Source: Frankiaceae bacterium | GTDB lineage: Bacteria; Actinomycetota; Actinomycetes; BP-191 | DNA: 61,594 bases | Assembly: GCA_035556555.1 (NCBI GenBank) | Contig: DATMES010000045.1 | Span: forward strand, 1-61,594 | Direction: 5' to 3' | Part shown: positions 61,340-61,594 of the stretch, piece by piece | Numbering within the stretch: position 1 is the first letter of the stretch | Layout of the letters: each line of letters opens with the position of its first letter | Notes under the pieces: generated by a model | Database searches by the model: none | What the model was told of the DNA's origin: nothing | The model's input: the letters and a program-made list of their open reading frames with translations, nothing else | Position numbers and translations under genes: made by a program

Positions 61340-61594
61340 GGCGTACCTCCCGTGTGAACCGAACGCCATTCTGCACCCGGGGCGGCATCGGGGTGCGTTT
61401 TGCGCTTTCTCCCCGCACGGGGTGCAACCGGGAGCCTTTTCCATCCTGGCTCGCGCTGGGCCTGGATCGTGCTGGGGAGGAGCCCCTTTGGCGCTGGACC
61501 ACCACAAGAACGGCGGTCAACCCCGGACGAGCGGCGCCCGCGCACCCGCGTCGGCCCAACCCTGCAGCCCAGCAGCCGGTCTCACGCGTAGTGA
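61340..61594. other. Gene-free right end of the window
   Basis: About 255 bases with no convincing gene on either strand. The arms GCACCC and GGGTGC around 61372-61395 give a short stem, and a second GC-rich dyad follows. It probably holds the promoter of the MoxR operon. Confidence 0.4.

Noticed and set aside
61340..61507. N-terminal extension of the MoxR protein
   Set aside because: The extra residues have no similarity to the family, and a strong GGAGG site precedes the ATG at 61339.

Overview
The window is a high-GC actinobacterial chromosome segment interrupted by one site-specifically integrated element. The actinobacterial assignment rests on the conserved gene order (M16 peptidase-pnp-rpsO-ribF ... 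truB-nrnA-rbfA-ylxP-infB-ylxR-nusA-rimP ... proS ... ispG-rip1-dxr; rsfS-nadD), on GTG/TTG starts, and on WhiB and Lsr2 family proteins. I cannot name a genus.

Left chromosomal part (1-31.6 kb). An RNA-metabolism and translation block on the minus strand (pnp to rimP) is interspersed with small regulators: a toxin-antitoxin locus with a frameshifted toxin and an 18-bp operator palindrome, a stand-alone receiver, a LuxR-type regulator lacking the phospho-acceptor Asp, and a sigma factor with a membrane-anchored tail. A plus-strand run of six tightly packed genes (15.9-19.8 kb) encodes exported ferritin-like proteins, a cupredoxin and an SGNH hydrolase. After proS comes a sigma/anti-sigma/cupredoxin operon, then the isoprenoid and site-2-protease operon dxr-rip1-ispG-GNAT. 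Between dxr and the element lie a (CAG)14 tract, a truncated zinc-finger-like ORF, and a decayed RHS-type toxin with its apparent immunity gene.

Integrated element (31,611-56,079, about 24.5 kb). It sits at the 3' end of a tRNA-Ala(GGC) gene. The 9-bp core GTGGAGGTA is present at both ends. Joining the ends in silico gives a 49-bp attP with perfect 10-bp inverted arms, as expected for the large serine recombinase encoded at the right end. The tRNA's original terminator hairpin is stranded at the left end, and the element supplies a replacement CCA and a GAAA-loop hairpin. Cargo includes a C5 DNA methyltransferase with unknown partners, WhiB and Lsr2 regulators, a DUF1353 membrane protein, a secreted phospholipase A2 with a coupled membrane protein, several exported proteins, and a three-gene operon (SDR, isocyanide-synthase-like DIT1/PvcA protein, quinone-reductase-like MDR) that looks like a small natural-product pathway. 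The backbone has small overlapping genes, a VirD4/TraG-type ATPase, a replication-relaxation family protein, an XRE/ImmA regulatory pair and the recombinase. No relaxase or mating-channel genes were recognised.

Right chromosomal part (56.07-61.6 kb). The tRNA-Ala gene is followed by a histidine phosphatase, rsfS, an LCP/LytR protein and nadD, then a MoxR ATPase with its VWA partner.
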